A stretch of DNA of 64,000 bases, taken from NCBI RefSeq assembly GCF_028554725.1, contig NC_071671.1, forward strand, positions 10,908,001 through 10,972,000. Direction: 5' to 3'. This stretch comes from Zeugodacus cucurbitae (lineage: Eukaryota; Arthropoda; Insecta; Diptera; Tephritidae). The translations under genes and the position numbers were made by a program. Positions 36,016 to 48,195 of this stretch are shown in pieces; within the stretch, counting starts at the first letter, position 1, and every line of letters starts with the position of its first letter. The notes under the pieces were generated by a model. That model saw nothing but the letters and a program-made list of their open reading frames with translations, ran no database searches and was not told where the DNA came from.

Positions 36016-39000
36016 ACCATATCTCTAAAACTTTTCCTACTGGCATTTGTGCGAGATAAGTAAGAATTCACATGGACGGCTACATGGGCACATTTTTGCT
36101 AGCGTACACCCAACAAAGTGTCTACAATGTTTGCTGAAAAGTGCAATTAATTTTATTGTTGTTGATTTTTCTACATACATGCTCATTTCTACAATTTTCG
36201 CACATTTTTGCAATGTTGTGGAACACTTATTTCGCACACGCAGTGGCTATTCTTGTTGGCGTTGGAGCGAAAAAATTGCGTCGTACTACGTCTTAGGCAA
36301 ATTCATTCAGAAATTTTCTATCATAGCGGCCCAAAGTAAAATGATTGTGAGTAATAAGCGGAAAAATATAAATAATTATTTTCTGTTTTTAAATTGAGTT
36401 GGAAATGGAAAATATGTTTTAAAGTAATCTCATTTTAATCGAAGGAGCGTTTCAAAAACATATTGATTAAATTACAAAAAACTGTTGAAACAGTTAGGTT
36501 AGGTTAAACAGTTAAAAACTCGGTTTTTGGTAAAAAGTTCTGGAATCTCTCTTGTATAGACGAAGCACTTTGAGCTTATCACAAATTTTTTTGAGACTCT
36601 TAATATCGTTACTTAAAATTCTTAGGATTTGGTAAGTTAGATAATGTTAGAACCGGTTGAGAATTGCAATTACTAAATATTATTTTGGCAATATTCAAAA
36701 CAAAGATGAAATGAGGGAACACAGAGAAGAATATACAATGAGAGGGTGAGATATTAACAAGTCTCCTGGAGAGATTTCACATACTTTTGAAAATATATGA
36801 ATGAATGAACAATTTTACAAAATGTAGCCTCGTGGGAGAAGCACTCATAAAATACATATACACGTACTACATATGAAAAGAGAGAATTTTAAACGTACTG
36901 TCTTTTATCAGGCTAACATAAGTTTTGAGAGAACAATAGTAATCGAGAAACTACAAACAAAGTTAAACATTTCAATAGCGCTGATGCAGGAGCAGAGAGA
37001 CTACAATAACATATATACATATATGCGAGATACAAATTGAAGGATGAAACCTATGCGCAAAGCTACTTTAAAGGATGCACTTGCTGACCGGTTTGTAACG
37101 GAGGGGGTGTGATGCTGGTCATATTTGTTGGGGGTTGTGTAGTAGATGATATTGTATTTAAATGTAAACAGGTATTCATGAGGGTATGCGTAAGGGCACT
37201 AGGTTGGCATCAGCGCTGAAAAAGGGTGCTTTTTCCATTTTTGATGAATAAACCAGCATTCTCTGAGGTATATATACGTATGTTACTATTTTTATATGTT
37301 ATAAGTGCAAATTGGTTTTTATTTGTAATGTATTGTTTATGTATGAGTTTATATGGGTTACCAACTTAGCTCCAGTTTGAACTGAGTACATTCAGCTCAC
37401 AAATAGTTCGGAGGGGTGATTTTGTATTTTTTTGGTTCTTTTGACGAATATTGTTCTGTAAATCATAGGAAGGAATACATAGCTTTCCCAAAAAAAAAAA
37501 TCATAGAAAATCACTTTAACTGTTTCAAGTGAAAACACACAGAAAATTAGGTCTCTCAAGAATATATGTAATTTATACTTAACTATAGTTGCTTACAGTT
37601 CATGTGTTCTATGCGAGCGTATCTCTGGAGCTTCTTATAATGAGAACACCAGAACTTAGATTACATATCAACCTTCTGATGCCAAACCCAGTAACAGATT
37701 TGTACTTGCCAACAGACCAAAAGGCCAAGCATTTACAAACTATATATAATTATATGAGCCAGGCCATGGAGTAGCCGAATACCTTTTGTTTCAAAAGTAT
37801 AATATTAAAATGAACTGGTAAATATAGAGAACGATGTAACCGTTTCCAAGTCGGTCGCCGCTTTCTGAATGGAACGAACTCGGATTATTATGCGACCCAG
37901 GACTGTTACACGGGAGCATTCTCCAAACCTGCCTGGAAAATGTTTTACAATTACATTACAACAACTAAAACAAGTTTCTCGAGTAGGCCGTATAGACTGG
38001 TTAACCTAAAGCATACTTCTCCGCGCTAGAATTAAACATCAGTATATAAGAAGCATTGACCAATTACAAGAACAAAAGGGTGTATAAAGGGGTGTCATTA
38101 GCAACAAAGCAGCAGGTGAGTACTGGGTCTGAAGGACACCCAGCAATGCAAACAGCAATAATCGAAATCAATAAAAGCCGAAAAGAAATTGTAAACACAA
38201 CAAACCCTTATAAAACAGACGACAACAACAACAACAACAAGAAAGCAAATTGAAGAGGCTGTGTGGCAATGTCGTTGAGCTTGAAAATTTATGCGAAGAC
38301 ATAGAAATGAACCAATGAACCAACGACAAATAACCAAAGCGAATTCCAAGTACATGTATTGTAGCAACAATAGTATAAAATAACAAGAGTTGAAATAACA
38401 ACAACAGCAATAAAGAGTGCTTGCAATAAAAAAGTAGAATAAAAACAACAGACAAAAAATAACAAAAGTGCAAACACACACATGCATACATACTTGCTTA
38501 CATACAATAGAGAATGAAGATTTGCGTATGTGCGACTTTTGTGTGTGTGTGTGTGTGTGCGCTTGCAGCATGGCACAATAGCAATTTGTGTGCCCTCTGC
38601 GTCAGTAGCAACAACAACAGCAATAATAGTGATGCTTATGGTAATCAACAAAAAACTTGTAGCAATATGAATGCAGCCAAAAAAACAATCAACAACAGCC
38701 GGTCGCATTCATGTATGTCTGTCTCCTTTTATGTGAGTGTGTTTGCGCAGAGGCACAGTCTGACAACTATCAGCATTGCCTAGGCAGGAGTAGCGCGGCG
38801 AATGAGGTGTTGGAGAATGTCGCAGAGTGCAGACATTTGGCGAAAACTGGAATAATCTAACGAACATATGCACATCATAAATGACAATAATAAACAAATA
38901 ACATGTGCGTATATTCTTTTTATGCATTACATACTCACAGATATTACTTGTGTGCCCATATGCAAGGGACGTTCCAAGTAAACATAGTAAAGTAGTTATA
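36016..39000. other. Unannotated stretch
   Basis: No supported gene. 38090-38780 is CAA- and GT-rich, with opposing Cys/Phe-rich and Asn/Lys-rich frames caused by the simple repeats. A GTTAGGTTAGGTT word near 36494 is too short to count as a telomeric-type array. Confidence 0.4.
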
Positions 39001-39790
39001 TTTTTTAATTAATCCAATTTTGGAAATTATAGTATAAGGATGTATTATCGAAATAGTTTAATCGTTATATTTTCCATATATTTTTGATTATACCAGTTTA
39101 TACCAAAATTATACCAGTTATAAAATAGCGAATACTTCCAAGTAAACATTATTTTTACAAAATTTTTTTATAAAAATTTAATCACAATTATAAACTATAT
39201 ATTGTCTTTAATTCAATCTTAATGAATACATATAGTATGAGGATGTATCATCGAAATGGTTTAATTGTTGCATATTCCATAAATTTTTGATTACACCAGT
39301 TTATACCAAAAATATACCAGTTTATACCAGTTGTAAAATGGCAAATAGTTTCAAGTAAACATATTTAAAAAAATTTTTTTTTTTATAAAAATTTAATCAC
39401 AATTTGAACTAGTATAAACTCAATCATGCTAAATTTCAACTAGCAAAATCTTATTCCAGCTATAGATTTTTTAAACATTTTTCTCTTAACGATCAAACAT
39501 TATTAGCCACTTCCCTACTCTCTAAGTATACATTGTGTTCTCTTCACAAAATATATAAATGTAAAAAATATATATTCTCTTCAATTCAAATTTAACGAAT
39601 ATAATATGAAGATGCATCATCGAAATGGTTTAATCGGTATATATTCCATATATTTTTGATTATACCAGTTTATACCAGTATTATACCAGTCGATATTATA
39701 TGTATTTTCGATTATACCAGTTTATACCAGCATTATACCAGTCTATATTCTATATATTTTTGATTATACTAGTTTATGCCAAAATTATAT
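39001..39790 (+). repeat. TATACCAGTTTATACCA array, about 203-bp units
   Basis: Units share GGATGTAT(T/C)ATCGAAAT(A/G)GTTTAAT, TCCATA(T/A)ATTTTTGATTA and two or more TATACCAG words. The ATCG landmark recurs at 39041, 39244 and 39613, so the first two units are 203 bp apart and the third is displaced. TATACCAG occurs about ten times. It belongs with the arrays at 2.0 and 19.5 kb by its core word. Confidence 0.75.
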
Positions 39791-40087
39791 CACTCGTTAA
39801 ATAGCGAATTAAAGACCGCTAATCGCTTTAGCTAAGTTTAAAAATTATAATTTCATTGAAACATGAATATTATAATATCATCCCTCAATCTCAATATATA
39901 TATAAATTTTCTTACCTTTATACCACTTTTCATACACATTCGTCCATTCAATTAAATCTAAGATCCGATTGAGCATAGTTGTAATATAAAGTGTCCTGGT
40001 GTATATTTAGTTCATAAACCTGGATAGAATCCGATTTTCTTCATTGTTGGACTGTATAAGGAGTTGCCTGAAGAAAACGACTGCTTT

Positions 40088-40178
40088 GGTATATATCTGA
40101 CTATTTCAGTTTTAGGACTTACAACCAACCGTTAGGTGAACAAAACTAGTATACTCTCTTTCGCAACTTTGTTGCGAG
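40088..40178 (+). mobile_element. 3' end fragment of a DINE/Helentron-like repeat
   Basis: The fragment reads TATATATCTGACTATTTCAG, GGACTTACAACCAACCGTTA, GGTGAACAAAACTA, and ends in a near-perfect hairpin. The hairpin arms are ATACTCTC plus GCAAC on the left and GTTGC plus GAGAGTAT on the right. The ACAA(A/C)CAACCGTTA..GAACAAAACTA block also occurs inverted at 57.62-57.70 kb, next to a mariner. A terminal hairpin is expected for Helitron-type non-autonomous elements. The family assignment is inference. Confidence 0.5.
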
Positions 40179-42079
40179 AGTATTAAAAATTAAAATTGAG
40201 GAAAGATAGTCGGATATATAGAACGATGTGGTCCAATTTTGAAAAACAGTTTCCACATATCGGATTCTTAAGTTTTGTTTCGAAAAATTCGATGATGCTT
40301 GACCTTGACATACAATTTTGTAAAGTCGAAAAAGTAGTTTGGATGCAAAAGGATGCTCTCTAGAAAATAGACGTGGTTATAGTTCGATTTTGACCATTAT
40401 CCTATCGTAACATGGTATAAATGAGAATATAATAAAATATCACGTCATATACCTTGACATTGTAACATCACCAGTAGGAACACCAACACCAACAACAACA
40501 AAGTGCAAACAAAGCAAAAGCAGCAAATCGCACAACCGATAAAAATATGTACTAACAGTGTTCCCTCACATGAATGATGCTTGTTGTAGGCAACATTACA
40601 ATAACAACAATGCACATGGTTGAGTGCAAAGCACACATGTGAGCCATAAAAGAAAACAGAAAAAACACAATCAAGAAGGCATCCAACAATGCTATGAGCA
40701 CTCAAAAATAAACAAAATAGAGAATACGAAAAAACATGGCAACAACACAAGTAAAATGAGTGAACAACAAGGCTGCGAAATGCCAAACAGCCATTAGACG
40801 CCGTCAGCAACGCCACCACCGCCGACAATGCCGACACCAACAACGGTGGAGCCGTTGCAGACATAGTACATAATATCACATCAGGTTAAAGGGGCAGCAG
40901 TAACATAACAAAGAAGAATGGCATAAACAACAGCAACAGCAACAACAACTATAATAATAGCACTGACAAACAGTGTACAACAAGCATATAAGGCGGTGGC
41001 ATGCAACAACGGAGATACCTAAAATTATATGGAAATGTGCAGAAATACATGATATATTTATTCATGTACTCAGGCATATATATGTCTGTGCGATTTTGCA
41101 TTTTTCACTCTGTGTGTCAGTGTGGAAAATGTGTGGCAAAGTCAGGTTTAATGTCAGTGGCATGGAAAAAAGCAAAAAAAAAAAAAAAAGTGGCAAAAAG
41201 AAAAATCTGCAGCCGAGGAAAAACATGTTGCTGAAGCAACAACAAAAACAACAACAGTAGGCATAGGCAAGCGTTAAAGCAGCAGCAAATTGCTTGCCAC
41301 AATTGCTTTTAGTTGTTGTTGTTGTTGTTGCGTTTGTTGCCGACATTAGCGTGTAGCTTTCATTGCTTTTGATATCTTGACTTGTGTTATTGTTGTTGCT
41401 GTCGACGCCTCATTTTAGCTTTATCTTTGCAATGGCTACTGTGTTATTGTGGCATGACTTTCCATGCACGACGACTTTCTTGTTTTTGTTGTTATTAGTG
41501 CCGCTTGAAATGCGTGCGGCCACATTGTAATGAAATTGAAAATACTTCGTCGATGTGCTGTGGAAAGCAAATTATAAACAAATAAATTAAGATTAATATT
41601 ACGAGTACATGGTATACATAGGCTGAGGATGGATGGCAGACTGCTTTATATATATGACTTCTGGAGGTCTATATGCACATAAACATGTATATAGTATGTG
41701 AGTGCATTAGAAATTTAAATTTTGGTCTCAGATAGACCAACGCTGCATATATAAAGAGTTCCTCGATAAAGCTGTCCGCTTGTTTTATGACTAGATGAGC
41801 CAAAGAAACAGGACTTAAAAGTCTTGTACCTGACGAAAAATCTATATTCTTGCCTTAGAGTATTAACATTGTCTGGGATTCTCTTAAAATTGCTCGACAT
41901 CTCATCCACAAGTTCTCATATTATTGATCTCAAAACGGCACTAGTTCTTCACGAGTTAGTTCCGATTGTAGAATACAAAAGAAAGAGTATCCGCTTAATT
42001 ACTAATCAATCGAAGTACATAAAAGACTTCATTAACGGTGACCCATGTTAAAATCTTAGATTAGAACTGGAACACGTCC
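40179..42079. other. Unannotated stretch rich in CAA/ACA
   Basis: 40450-41300 is A- and C-rich on the plus strand with CAACAA tracts. A short frame at 40794-40884 has strongly C/G-biased third positions, but it is GCC/ACC/GAC repetitive and has no clear splice sites, so it is not called. Confidence 0.4.
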
Positions 42080-42480
42080 TAGATTAGACATCCATGAAAA
42101 CCAGAACTCTCCTGTTGGACAAAAGCAGTGATCCATCTTAAAAACTTAAGAAACAACAATAATTTTAGAAACAGCCTCATTCTAGGTTTAACTTCAGAAC
42201 TCAACCTGGATTATATATATGACCTTGATAAAAATAATTCCATTAGAACAAAGTAACTGACCTTAAAATCTTAGTGAAACTGAAATTATGTCGGGAAACA
42301 GAATTATTCTAGATCTAATCTCAGAACTCAACCTGGATTATATATATGACCTTGATAAGAATAATTCCAGTAGAACAAAGTAACCGGTCTCAAAATCTTA
42401 GTGAAATTGAAATTATGTTGGGCATAGCATCATTCTATATAATTTTATAAATCTTGACATGGATTGAATATATGATTCTA
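42080..42480 (+). repeat. 127-bp tandem repeat, about three units
   Basis: TCAACCTGGATTATATATAT and ATGACCTTGATAA occur at 42201 and 42328, i.e. 127 bp apart. Each is followed by AATTCCA(T/G)TAGAACAAAGTAA. A decayed partial unit lies on each side (AGAACTCTCC near 42100; CATGGATTGAATATATGA near 42456). Confidence 0.8.
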
Positions 42481-42679
42481 GAGGACGCCAATGACCTTCA
42501 CCTACATAAACAGAGAACTATTTAAAGAAAATATATGATTAACTTAGCTCTTTAGATTAGGTCCATATCTACACCCATGAATAGAAAGTCGATAAGTCAA
42601 TCATGTCAACATTCACAAGAAATTCATATGAAGCAAATTTAGATCTCGCTTAATACAATATATGTGATCGGTAGCAGGA

Positions 42680-43200
42680 CGGATAATCATTCTTACCAAC
42701 AGGTGCTACTTTGGACTGAGTAGGCAATTGAAAAGTAAAGACCTCTCTCGACGAACTAAAATCAAACTCTATAAGTCGCTTATTATTCCCGTCCTGATTT
42801 ATGGCGCTGAAGCTTGGATAATGACAACATCCGATGAGACGACTCCTGGAGTTTTCGAGAGAAAGGTTTTGCGAAAAATGTATGGTCCTCAGAACATTGG
42901 CGACGGCGAATACCGCACACGATAGAACGACGAGCTGTATGAGTTATTTGACGACATAGACATATGTAGTTCAGCGAATAAAGAGACAGCGGCTCCGCTT
43001 GCTAAGTCATGTTGTTCGAATGGACGAAAACACTCCAGCTTTGAAAGTGTTTGATGCCGCGGAGGAGAACGGCCTCCACTCCAATGGAAAGACAAAGTGG
43101 AAAGTGACCTGTCAGCGATTGAAATTTCCAAATGGCGCCAAATTGCATAACGGAATGATGAATGGCGCGCTCTGGTGGCTTTGGCTATAATCGCTTAAGC
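42680..43200 (+). mobile_element. Degenerate non-LTR retrotransposon 3' fragment
   Basis: Conceptual translation matches the C-terminal half of the reverse transcriptase at 61.3-62.3 kb. Shared blocks are [35 protein letters not shown] and VVRM(D/E)ENTPALKVFDA, with a closing WRQIA..RNDEWRALV..AIIA. The copy is dead. The Trp codon in RRWNDEL has become a stop (about 42923), and there are frameshifts near 42962 and in the GRGRPP region. It stops at the same place as the 61-kb copy, at TATAATCGCTTAAG, and its 5' part is missing, as expected for a truncated target-primed insertion. Confidence 0.88.
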
Positions 43201-44339
43201 TACACTGGGAGATCTCAGAATTAAACTAAGTACTGGAAAACAATTCTTGTATGACAATAACAATGCAGAAGTTAGTTCAAGTCATAACTAGCTGATACTG
43301 CTATTACGGTATAGAGGGAAACATAGACGAGATCATCCGGAGTTTTTCCAATATTTTTTCTGAATCTGAAATTCTACTTCCTTCGGCTGACCATGTCTAA
43401 ATCTCAGTCTTCGGACGTTAAAACTGTAGACGGAGTTAGATGATTGAACAGGAATATTTTCTACATTTTTCCATACCGAACTCTTAGCTTATGGATGGAG
43501 ACCCTTTAACTAACCTAAAATGTTAATGCCAAATTTTAACATCGGACCAAAACTGGGTGCGAACTCAAATCCTGCGGAGTACTATTGAACACTTTTTACT
43601 TTTATTTCATTAAATTCTTCGCATGTCACACTCGTTGATTTATTTTAAACGTGGTGTGGCACTTTAGGAACACAAATGATATTCGCTTTTACTTCTTTCA
43701 CGTTGCACGCCTTTTCTTATGTATTCTCATAAGTATTTACATACATATATTTGTATATATGTACATATGTATGTATAAACCGCAGTATGTGTCATACGAA
43801 GACTTCCAGCGAAGAATGTGCGTTGTGATTTTAATTATTATTTTTTATTGCATTTCTGCATGCCGATATGGAGTTGAAGTTTTTCGTTTTTTTTTTTGTG
43901 CTGCTTGGCGCCACCGCAATTATCGCGTTGCAATAGTATGTTGACAAGACTTCAATAAAATTTCAATATGTCAAAGAATTCACATATTGCAGTCGAGCAT
44001 AAAATTTCTGTTGGTTTCATGAGACTGGTGCATAGACGCCATGCAGACGCTTAGGAAATATTTGATTTATGGCGTTATAAAAATCGTATAAAATATGTGT
44101 GGCATTTTGATAATGGAGCGAAAATGTTTGATGATGTTGTTGTTGTTGCGTTATGGTTTCAATTCAAACTTCAACTGGTTGTTTTATTTTGAAGTGAAAC
44201 TCCTGTAGGCAGCGTAGTAAAGACTATAGACTATAATGAAATTTACTCACGTTCTTAATATATACATAAGTAGTGCAGAGCGTCATAAAACGATTTTAAT
44301 ATACTTTTTTTTTAATTTCGTTGTGATATTTGGTTTATT
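43201..44339. other. Unannotated stretch
   Basis: No gene seen. The open frame at 43651-43944 has no recognisable domain and crosses CATA repeats. Confidence 0.4.
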
Positions 44340-44860
44340 TTAAATGCAAAAATACAAAAGATTGCCACCTGTTAAAATCTGTTGAGCAAATTTTTGTAAT
44401 TTATAAAATAAAATAACCTAAATAGTATCATACCAAACTACTTTAAGCAAACTTACGATTTGAATTATTTCTTTAAGTGGGTTGCCACCTGTTAAAAATT
44501 GATTTAACTAAAATTGGTTCGATAAACGAAACACTATTGAAACTGTAACCATTTTAGAAGGCTTATAGTTTCGTTTTTTAATTATTTAAATAAATTGAAT
44601 AAAAATAAAAAATGCAAAAGGTTGCCACCTGTTCAAATATGTTGAGCAAATTTGTGTAATTTATAAAATAAAATACCCTAAATAGTATCATACCAAACAA
44701 ATTTAAACAAAATTACGATTTGGCTTATTTTTCGAAGAGGGTTGCCACCAGTTAAAAATTTATTTGACTAAAATTGGTTCGATAAACGAAACACTATTGA
44801 AACTATAACCATTTTAGAAGGCTTACAGTTGAAATTTTCACGGAGAGCCACCTGTTAGTT
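44340..44860 (+). repeat. 260-bp direct duplication with GTTGCCACCTGTT boxes
   Basis: TTGCCACCTGTT appears at about 44362 and 44622, 260 bp apart, followed each time by TGTTGAGCAAATTT, TAGTATCATACCAAAC and AATTGGTTCGATAAACGAAA. Each unit also contains a second TTGCCACC(T/A)GTTAAAAAT box. The two units are well conserved. Confidence 0.88.
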
Positions 44861-45056
44861 TTTTAATTATTTAATTAAATTTAAAACATAATAATAATTG
44901 AAGTATTACAACATCGAAGGTTTAAAAGTGTTTACAGCTGAAAATATTTTTTAAGTCGAAATAACCAAATAGGGTAAAAAAATATTTGTTTTGAAAATAT
45001 TTTTCTGAAAGGTTGCCACATTTTTTACAAATAAAAGTCTAACAAAAATTAAAAAA

Positions 45057-46275
45057 AAAAAAACAAGTAAGGAAAGGCTAAGTTCGGGTGCAACCGAACA
45101 TTTTATAATCTTGCAATTTATTGAAGAAATCTTTTAAGATAACATACAAATTTACCCATAAATTCGGCATAAAGTCCAATAGAAAAACAAAAATCGTCAC
45201 ATATAGTATATGAGGGCTGAGGTAATTCCTGAACCGATTACATTCATTTTCACCAGCAAGGTACACTATATCCAAGACTATTTTTGGAATATACACACAC
45301 ACTATTAGAAGAAAACAATTTCCTCTGAATTATATTAAATTATCAAAGAGATTTATCCATATTTTCGGTTAAAATTTACCCTTAGGCGCTGAGTTCAACA
45401 TGTTCGATATCTGGAGCCTTGAAAAGTTATAGTCCGTTTTCGACGATTTTTTTCACAAGTGAAGCCAGAGATTATATGCACTATTTATGTAAAGTTTTAT
45501 TCCGCTATTTTCATTATTTTCATTATAAAGTGAAGGAATCAGATGGAATTCAAAATTGAGCTATATGGGAAGTAGTCGTGGTTTTGAACCGATTTCATCC
45601 ATTATCCGCACGTGTCATCAGGATGTCAAGAAAATATTATATACCGAATTTCATTGAAATCTGTCGAGCAGTTCCTGAGACCCATAAGTGGTTTTTGACG
45701 CATAAGTGAGCGATGCCACGCCTATTTTTAATTTTATAACAAATCTGAGTGCAGCTTCCTTCTGCTATTATATCTGTAAAATTTAGTGTTTCTGATTTTT
45801 ATTAATTTTCAACCTAACCTTTGTATGGGATGTGGGCGTGGTTATTATCCGATTTCAACTACTTTCTTGGTGTGTGGTGGGGTACGTAAGAGAACCGACT
45901 GCAGAAAGTTTGGTTTATATAGGTTTATTGGTTTGCGAGATATATACAAAAAACCTATTCTCAAAAACCACCCACTTCTCCAAAAAAATTGTATCCAAAT
46001 GTGGTCTTTACTTGGACGATTCCAAATTTTACTTTTATAACTTTATTTATGACTTAGTTATGACAGTTTATGTGTTTTCGGTTTTCGCCATTTTGTGGGC
46101 GTGGCAGTGGTCCGACTTGGCAACCCTCCCACGGTCAAGGAACGTGTTAACCAAGTTTCGTCAAGATATCTCAATTTTTACTCAAGTTATCCGTTGCACG
46201 GACGGACGGACAGACAGACTTTCGGATTTTGACTAGTCTCGTCACCCTGATCAGTTTGATATACATATATATGTT
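45057..46275 (+). mobile_element. DINE/Helentron-like dispersed repeat
   Basis: The copy starts AACAAGTAAGGAAAGG, followed by a hairpin-forming TTCGGGTGCAACCGAA. It continues through a region with a CATAAAGTCCA box and ends just after GCACGGACGGACGGACAG, a GTCC/GTCT tract in reverse complement, and CTCGTCACCCTGATCAG. Other copies at 50.9 kb (same strand) and 57.6-59.4 kb (opposite strand) share these blocks in the same order. The terminal hairpin seen at 40.17 kb is missing here, so the copy is 3' truncated. The open frames inside it (45786-46236) are not conserved between copies. Confidence 0.65.
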
Positions 46276-47284
46276 ATGTGAAGTTGCCAAGTGTTTGAAG
46301 CCGTAAAGAAATTCCCTTCTGAAGTTGGACTCAAAGCAAATAATTGAGTTGCGTTAACATTACATCGAGACCTTATAAAGCTTTAATAAAATATTTTCAA
46401 CTGTTTACATTAATTACTGATATTTATAAAGCCATTTAAGAAATTAATCTAATTAAGACAGTTTACCTTTAATAGACCACTTCGTGATAATAATAATTGA
46501 GATCACAGTAGCTTGTAGCCGATAGCAAAATAACAGTTTTCTATTAAAAGAATTTATAATTTATCACAGAAAATCATTATCGACAGCTTCCACAACTCTG
46601 GTGTGCGCTGTGTTCAAGTCGCTTTAATGAAACGCTTGTTATGAATGAAATAATCGAAATGCAGAAAATAATTAATTTGCATTAAATGTCTCAATAATTG
46701 CACGCGATTACATATTTATACTTAAATAGTGCCTAACAAGTGGTAAATATAATAAATCAGAAAAGACATAAAACTACAAAAACTTGTTCTTTGAATGAAC
46801 AACACACACACATATGTAGATCCAAACACGCATTTCAATTGTAAATTACGGTACATTTCAATATTACTTACAAATCATTTATGCATTTAAAGCATTATTC
46901 CACACTTCATTAAATTCCACGACGACTTGTATAGCGAATTTGAAAACCGGAAACTTACCTGCAAAGAAAAAAAGAGAAAAACGCAAAAAGTGAGAAAAAA
47001 TCATTTTCATGTCAAGCAAAGTAAATTAACATTAACATTTGTAAATGTAACAAGCGTTGGAATATTCATGAGTGCGCAGCGAGTACACAAAATACATACT
47101 CATATGTGTGGGTATGTATATATATCGAATGCAAATATTATATGTATGTTTTATGCCAACAACAGCAACGACGAGATATGCGGCAATAAATTCTTAAAAC
47201 CACACATGTATGTGAATACGCCCTGTAGGAAAACGTTAGAAGTACAAATCCCAGAAGTCCAAACGTTGGTGGAAGCGATTCCAT
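46276..47284. other. Unannotated stretch
   Basis: AT-rich DNA without supportable genes. A 119-codon frame beginning near 46930 has no ATG at its start and no domain. Confidence 0.4.
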
Positions 47285-47684
47285 AAGCTGTGTCGCCAGC
47301 GGCCCCACCCATACTGCAACGGGAGCAGGTTGTGGTGGTTGTAGTGCTAATGCTAAAGTCAGTGTTACAGCGCACTGGTGCCGTAGTCCTCGAAGACCCG
47401 GACCAAGAAAGCGCGATAATCATAAGCGCAGAAAAGGAAGAAGATATTCTTCGCACACCTGAGCAGTCGACAGTGGGTATCAACTCTGACAACAAGAGAG
47501 GCCCGCGGATGAAGCAAAACAAGGAGAGATGAGAGACTGAGGCGGGGATACAAGGCGGTGGTTGAAATATGCAACCGACACGAAGGCAAGCCAAACCTGA
47601 AGTACTGCAGTATATTTCAAACTGTGTTTGCTATCGGGAAAGCCGATAAGCTAGCCTACAACGCAACAGCCGGCTACTCAAAAG
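47285..47684 (+). pseudogene. Degenerate coding block, possibly a retroelement ORF1 piece
   Basis: This block is GC-richer than its surroundings and reads as protein in two frames joined by a frameshift near 47528. The first part is acidic and hydrophilic (VLEDPDQESAIIISAEKEED). The second is RLRRGYKAVVEICNRHEGKP followed by AYNATAGYSKVSTW. I do not recognise a domain. It directly abuts the RNase H remnant, so I infer a rearranged retroelement. It could instead be a decayed host exon. Confidence 0.4.
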
Positions 47685-48195
47685 TGTCTACGTGGAGAGT
47701 CAAGCAGCAATCAAGTCAATAACATCGTTTGGCATCTCAGGCGAAAGTGTTTTGAGTACCACGGTGGCAGTAGACGGAGCTGCCAGGAACAAGCGGCTAC
47801 GCTTCTACTGGTTACCAGGCCACAAAGTCATTGAGGGCATCGAGATTGTAGACGGGATTGGCCAAAGTGGTGCACAACTATCATTCGAAAACGTCCGGAC
47901 CAATATAGGCAAACCCATCTACTATCTATACGATGATCTATAACGCATTGAAAAAAATTACCGGGGTGCAAAACTGCTAAGGTCATGTGGCTGGCCACTG
48001 TTTGGTGGCGGCACATGTTTATGATATGAGGCTGACAGATGGCAGAAAATATCAAGAGCATGAGAGAAATATTGGAGCATCTCTTGTGCACTTACACTTC
48101 TAATCATAAATGATGTCCACCTCACATTGACTATCTTACGGCGCTCGATATGGTATCGCAAAGAACCGAAACTGGTCTATCTAACTACTAATCTA
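47685..48195 (+). pseudogene. RNase H remnant of an I/jockey-type retrotransposon
   Basis: The frame 47685-47943 carries (V)ESQAAIKSITSF and, about 45 residues later, LRFYWLPGHKVIEGIE. This matches the DSQAAI ... WVPGHxGIxGNExAD pattern of RNase H domains in I-type non-LTR elements. The catalytic Asp of DSQAAI is Glu here and the GNE triplet is altered, so the domain is inactive. A stop at 47943 is followed by short frame-broken stretches. The element ends at CTAACCTAACCTAA (about 48195), a 3' end type I associate with this class. No reverse transcriptase is present nearby. Confidence 0.65.

Noticed and set aside
36494..36508. GTTAGGTTAGGTT, resembling the arthropod TTAGG telomere repeat
   Set aside because: Only two units, and Diptera do not use TTAGG telomeres. 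A similar CCTAACCTAA at 48.19 kb belongs to a retroelement end.
38098..38708. Overlapping Cys/Leu-rich minus-strand frames up to 157 codons
   Set aside because: They translate the complement of CAA, ACA and GT simple repeats, and three frames are open at once.
40445..40879. 144-codon minus-strand frame, and a GCC/ACC-rich plus-strand frame at 40794-40884
   Set aside because: Both follow trinucleotide-biased DNA. Third-position bias in the plus frame is explained by GCC/ACC/GAC repetition, and no splice sites are clear.
45786..46236. Two overlapping plus-strand frames of 84 and 134 codons
   Set aside because: They lie inside the DINE-like repeat and are not preserved in its other copies.
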